Assembly (NCBI GenBank): GCA_029204225.1
Contig: CM055113.1
Coordinates: 23,694,443 to 23,758,442, forward strand
DNA length: 64,000 nucleotides
DNA from: Diphasiastrum complanatum
Lineage: Eukaryota; Streptophyta; Lycopodiopsida; Lycopodiales; Lycopodiaceae
Direction: 5' to 3'
Part shown: in pieces, positions 59,136-64,000 of the stretch
Numbering within the stretch: position 1 is the stretch's first letter
How the letters are laid out: each line of letters starts with the position of its first letter
Translations under genes and position numbers: made by a program
Notes under the pieces: model-generated
Database searches by the model: none
What the model saw: the letters and a program-made list of their open reading frames with translations, nothing else
What the model was told of the DNA's origin: nothing

Positions 59136-61127
59136 TCCAAGATGTATGAAGACGAGGATGCTGAGAAGATAGATACATCCAGTGGGAAAGATGGTATAGT
59201 GAGGATACCACCTGATGATGATCCATTCATTGACCTTCCAAGTGATGAAAAAGAGGATACATCTCAAGATACTACTACTCAACCTCAAGAGACAGGTTGG
59301 AGAGGTAGGGACAAACCTTTTGGTGCAAGAGGGATTGAAGTTGCAGGTGACAAACGCAAGGAGAAGGATGTACCGTGGGATACATTTTCACCAAGAAGCC
59401 GATCACCTGACAGGAAGCTCCCTAAGTGGTTTGAGAGATTGTTGGAGAGTCACGACATGGATGACTTTCCAGGATCATCTAGCCAGAGAGAGCTACGAAG
59501 ATCAACAAGAGAGAAGACACAACCTGAAAGGTATGAAGCAAATTATGCTCTCCTATCTAGCATTATTCAAAGCAAAGAACCTTCGACTTATGGTGAAGCG
59601 AAGGATGATGACATTTGGGTCAAGGCCATGGGAGAGGAGATGGAGTCAATTGCTAAACATAACACATGGGACTTAGTAGAACCACCAGTTGGCAAGAAAC
59701 CCATTGGTTGCAAATGGGTATACAGGACTAAGTATCATGCAGATGGAAGTATAGCAAAGCACAAGGCAAGATTGGTGATCAAAGGATATGCACAAAGTAA
59801 AGGCATTGACTATGAGGAGACCTTTGCGCCGGTATGTAAGTGGAATACTCTACGTCTACTTGTTGCTTTAGCTTCACATTTTGGTTGGCCTTTGCATCAG
59901 ATGGATGTGAAATCTGTTTTTCTAAATGGTGAGTTAGAAGAAGAGGTGTTCATGGATCAACCTGAAGGCTTCGTAACAAAGGGACATGAAAATAAAGTAT
60001 GTTGCTTGAAGAAAACACTTTATGGTCTTAAACATGCACCATGTGCGTGGTATAGCAGGATTGATGCCTAGTTTCGTTCAAAGGGGATGGTGAGAACACA
60101 CTCTGATCCAAATCTATATGTCTTATGCTTTGATGGTATGGTTGTTTTGATTGCTCTTTATGTTGATGACTTGATTATTACGGGAAATAATCAAGAGATG
60201 ATAGATATGATCAAGAAAGACCTCATGGAACAATTCGAGATGGCAGATCTCAGCCTGATGCATTATTGCCTTGGAGTAGAGGTGTGGCAAAAAGGACACG
60301 AAGTGGGTTTAACACAGGTGAAGTATGTCAAAGAGTTGCTGCATAGGTTTAGGTTGCAGAATTGCAAACCAGTGAATACTCCTATTGAACCAAGTAAAAA
60401 GCTTTCTAAGCTTGATGAGTCACAGTCATTTGAGGCTACAATGTATAGGCAATTAGTAGGGAGCTTGATTTACCTTACCACAACTAGACCAGATATATGC
60501 TATGTTGTTGGCATTTTAAGTCAGTTTATGGCAGCACCTACGAAAATGCATTGGAAGACAACTAAATGCATTTTGCATTATGTGAAAGGCACTTCAGAGT
60601 ATGGCTTGATTTACAAGAAGCATGATGGTTTACCTGAGTTGTGTGGCTATGTGGATGCGGATTGGGGAGGTGACTATGATGATCATAGATCCACCATAGG
60701 GTATGTATTCCAGTTTTGTGGTAGTTGCTTTTCCTGGTCTAGTAAGAAGCAAAGTACAATTGCTCTATCCACCACAGAAGCAGAGTATAAGGCAATGTGT
60801 AGTGCAGCATAGGAAGCTATATGGTTGAGACAAATCTTGGAAGAAATTGGCATGAAGCAGAAAAATCCCACGACATTACATAGCGACAGTCAGAGTGGCA
60901 TTCAGCTAGCAAAGAATCCAGTATTCCATGCGAGAACTAAACACATTGAGATTCGGTATCACTTCATACGTGAGAGGCTGCTGAGTCGTGAAATTCACGT
61001 TGTTCATTGTAGCATAGAAGGACAACTAGCTGATATTTTCACTAAGCCACTTACTGGAGAAAAGTTTGATAAGTTTAGATCAAAGCTTTCTCTACTTAGA
61101 AGTCTTATGAATTGTAGGTATCTCTAA
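59136..61127 (+). pseudogene. Copia reverse transcriptase and RNase H
   Basis: The same frame continues after the TAA. An acidic linker leads to WDLVEPPVGKKPIGCKWVYR, KARLVIKGYAQSKGIDYEET, QMDVKSVFLNGELEEE and KKTLYGLKHAPCAWYS. A TAG at 60069 follows, then LIALYVDDLIITGNNQEMID with the intact YVDD site. RNase H gives ELCGYVDADWGGDYDDHRS, SWSSKKQSTIALSTTEAEYK, a TAG at 60810, then HARTKHIEIRYHFIRERL and ADIFTKPLTGEKFDKFR, ending at 61127. All RT and RNase H blocks are present and only single-codon stops break them. No LTR, PBS or polypurine tract was recognised on either side. Confidence 0.93.
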
Positions 61128-64000
61128 AATTCATCTATGAGTTATGAATTTAGGTTCATGGAAGGTGGATTCATCAATACAGTTAATACACAATTTAGTT
61201 ACATAGTTGTCTTGTTGTCATAGTCCTTTGTTCAAAGAGCTGGTAAGTATAAATCACCCATTTGAATACATGTTGGATCATGTCAAACTATAAATCTTTC
61301 TACAAAGTAAAGATTATATACTTGATTGTTGCTCATTCTACAGTATATAAAAAGGAATATGAATAATTATTGTAAATTTGTGAATATTCAACTACAAAAG
61401 TCAAGACTACTTTTGTAAATACCTCATGATATTTTGAATCGTCAATTATGAAAGAACATGACAAGTGTCATAAAATTGTGACCACAATCAAGAAGTGAAA
61501 ACATTAATACAGTTATGAGTACGAACTTATGCTTAATGAATTTTGTTTCTCTCTTCTCCACTTAACAACATTATCATTCTTTCCTTCAAGTTGTCATTGA
61601 CATTAGCCAATGGACTCAGTTCATTAAAAAATATGATTAAAGAGACTTTCAAGGTCCAACTAACGGAGCAACTACTTTTTGAGGGTCCAACTACTTTATG
61701 TATTATATGGTTGTTATAATAAGGCAAATTTCATATGTTACGAAGTTTCAATATATTATTTTGCATGGAATATTTGATGTTTTCATCATGTTTTTATCCA
61801 CATTATTCTAACATAAAAAATTGAGAATGTATAGTGATCAAGGAAATACTAAAGTAAAGCACTAAGTACAATAAATGAATGTTGTCAACTACATTCTAGA
61901 AATCATATTCTTTAACTATTTCTTCTTTTTGGCCTTGACTCAATATTTCATTTCAAGCATTTACAAAACCACAATACTACAAAAACGGCAAGGCCCTTTT
62001 GTGATATAACACATTTTTCTTGTTTAAGCTATTTTTTTTTTCTAAATAATACAATTCAAAACATTTGTTGAGTCAAATTCTTTAACCAACAATTTTTTTT
62101 AATAATGGTTATACAATTATAAAGAAGAAAAACAAACTACCTTAACAAGCTACCCTACCATAGCTTTTAAGTAAGTAGATTGTTGGGATTTTGCAAGGAT
62201 TCCTCTTACAAAATCCACCCCTCCTTTTAGGAAGAGGTTGTATGTATCAAAGTTTCCACATGAACTGTGATGTTGTAAGCCTGTACATAATTCTAGTCAT
62301 GCAAAAATTTGGCTCTCACGAAATAGAAATCAGCAACAAGTAGTCATTGACAAGTTAGGTGACTCTAATTTTGTCCTTATCATGAGTAAAAAGTCGAACA
62401 TTGTTTAAGCTCTACTCAAAGTTACAGAATTGTAAGCTTAACGGTGTATAATCAGTGCTTGAAAGTCAACAATTACATAAGTACAACTAACGTAGACAAT
62501 TACATCTAGACTAGTTTTAAAGTAGAGTTAAAAATTTTCTGCCATTACCCTTTTTAGAATGCTCATCGGAACAAAACGCAGTACACTTCAAAGGAAACCT
62601 CATTAATGAAAGTTAAGCATCAACGAGTAGAAAATTCATGATCATATCATGGCACTTCAACTCTTCATATCCAATAGTAGTGACAACCATATTGAGGGGA
62701 TTAAAAGATGGTCAATATGAATTTTTTCATTGTTAACATTAAGAGTGTTGTACGAAGTCTGATCAAAAGAACTCAAGACAATTCGTTCATTGTGATCATA
62801 GTGACCAAAACAAGCGAGTAAGTCATGAGAGCATTTCTTGATCAAGTGTGTGTGCGTGTGTACATATATCGTCATGATATCAATATGTCATATAGTTTCA
62901 TATTTTAATATTTTTTGAACTAGACCTATCATGGAATTCGTCAACTTGACAACCATTATAAAATACTACTTAAAAGAGTGCATCTACGGGGCAAAAGACC
63001 AGTAATCTATCAAATCATACTAACAAAAAATATACAAGCGCGACAAACATTCAACACATTATGCTATGCACCTTGTGGGTGCCAATGTAATCTCTTACCT
63101 AACATACCCTTTGGTGGGGGCATGCACTTGTATTCTACAACAAAACCAAATACTTACAAATCAATAACAAACAAAACAAATACAACTACATAACTATATC
63201 ATCCAATAAACAATTTTCATTCTTTTTCAAAAGTTCAATTTGTCTTTACCAAAATATCTCAAATTTTTGTAGCCAAAAAATAGTACAATACAACAATACT
63301 TTGTGCATTGAATGATAAGCTCAATGATAGGAGCAAATGTATGATGAAGTCTGCACTGTACTATCTTGAGACAACTAACATCATAAAAAATTGTCTAGAA
63401 CAACCACCACATCATTTTTATTTGGATGTAGCCAATTTGACATCACAACCATTGCAATGAAAATATGTACGAAGCATTCCCATCAAAGGTACGCATAGAA
63501 ACAACCCAAATTAAATTGCAGATGTTTTCATATCATTGCAATTCTTGAGAATGAAAAGATGTCCATGATTGTTGAGAATCATCTAACTTTGTCCAATGAT
63601 TATGTTCAGTAATCTTTAATGTTGGCTTGACAATCATTGCCCATATTTTGTGACTATCAAGTCATAATAACTTGGTCTAGCTCTTTTTGTGTTTCTACAC
63701 CAACTAGACATTGTGGCAATAAAAAATGTTGAATATCACACAAGTCGAAATACCAAATGTGCTTAACCCAATCTTTAGACTTTGTACAAATCGAACTAAC
63801 ATTGATCCTAAGCTAGTAGACTAACAAGTCTTGCCCAAGCTAGTACACTAACAAGTCTTGCCCAAGTTGTTATCAAAAAAGGTAAACCAGAATGCATATC
63901 TTTCTCAACCAATCATTGTTGATGCCTTGAGATGCCATCTTGTTTGCTAGTAATCATTGTTGCTTCATGTAATAGATGACTAAAATATTCCAACCACTCT
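61128..64000. other. Unassigned AT-rich sequence
   Basis: Both strands were read and no coding family or RNA gene was recognised. A 27-bp tandem repeat (AGCTAGTASACTAACAAG...) lies at 63811-63837 and 63838-63864. A short TGTG-rich patch is near 62847-62862. Confidence 0.45.

Overview
This is nuclear DNA from a land plant with a large, repeat-rich genome. Evidence: plant-type Ty1/copia and Ty3/gypsy retrotransposon remnants on both strands, hAT transposases, LINE remnants, long (GA)n tracts, and one conserved spliced host gene whose introns reach about 10 kb. There are no operons, bacterial genes or CRISPR arrays. The species cannot be named from the sequence; introns this long suggest a gymnosperm, fern or large-genome angiosperm.

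The main host gene is translin (RNA/ssDNA-binding subunit of the TRAX-translin complex) on the minus strand. It can be assembled completely from seven exons, 56738 down to 26217: 699 bp, 232 residues plus stop. All six introns are GT-AG and all phases agree. One exon is only 26 nt (36769-36794). Intron lengths from 5' to 3' are about 6673, 125, 6989, 5751, 9974 and 311 bp. The long introns hold a spliced hAT transposase in sense (intron 1), a second hAT in antisense plus copia and gypsy pieces (intron 3), a copia remnant (intron 4), and a chromodomain gypsy 3' end, a shrunken copia, another LTR and a LINE piece (intron 5). Telo-box motifs and a GA-rich leader lie just upstream of the start.

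Left of the gene (1-26 kb) is layered retrotransposon DNA. A minus-strand copia element (4796-10688) has both LTRs, ATCCC target duplications, a primer binding site and a polypurine tract. Its left LTR carries a nested solo LTR with its own ATAAC duplication. The whole left end plus host flank was then duplicated in tandem (2296-4350 and 4352-6438). Further right lie decayed copia copies (11.5-13.4 kb, 18.2-20.4 kb), a decayed array of short palindromes (16.5-17.1 kb), gypsy tails (about 20.9 and 21.6 kb) and a LINE reverse transcriptase remnant (24.1-25.4 kb).

Right of the gene (57.4-61.1 kb) is a long plus-strand copia polyprotein, inactivated by loss of the protease, a catalytic substitution and five in-frame stops, each explicable by one C-to-T change. 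The last 2.9 kb show nothing recognisable. Family assignments rest on motifs read by eye; no database search was run.
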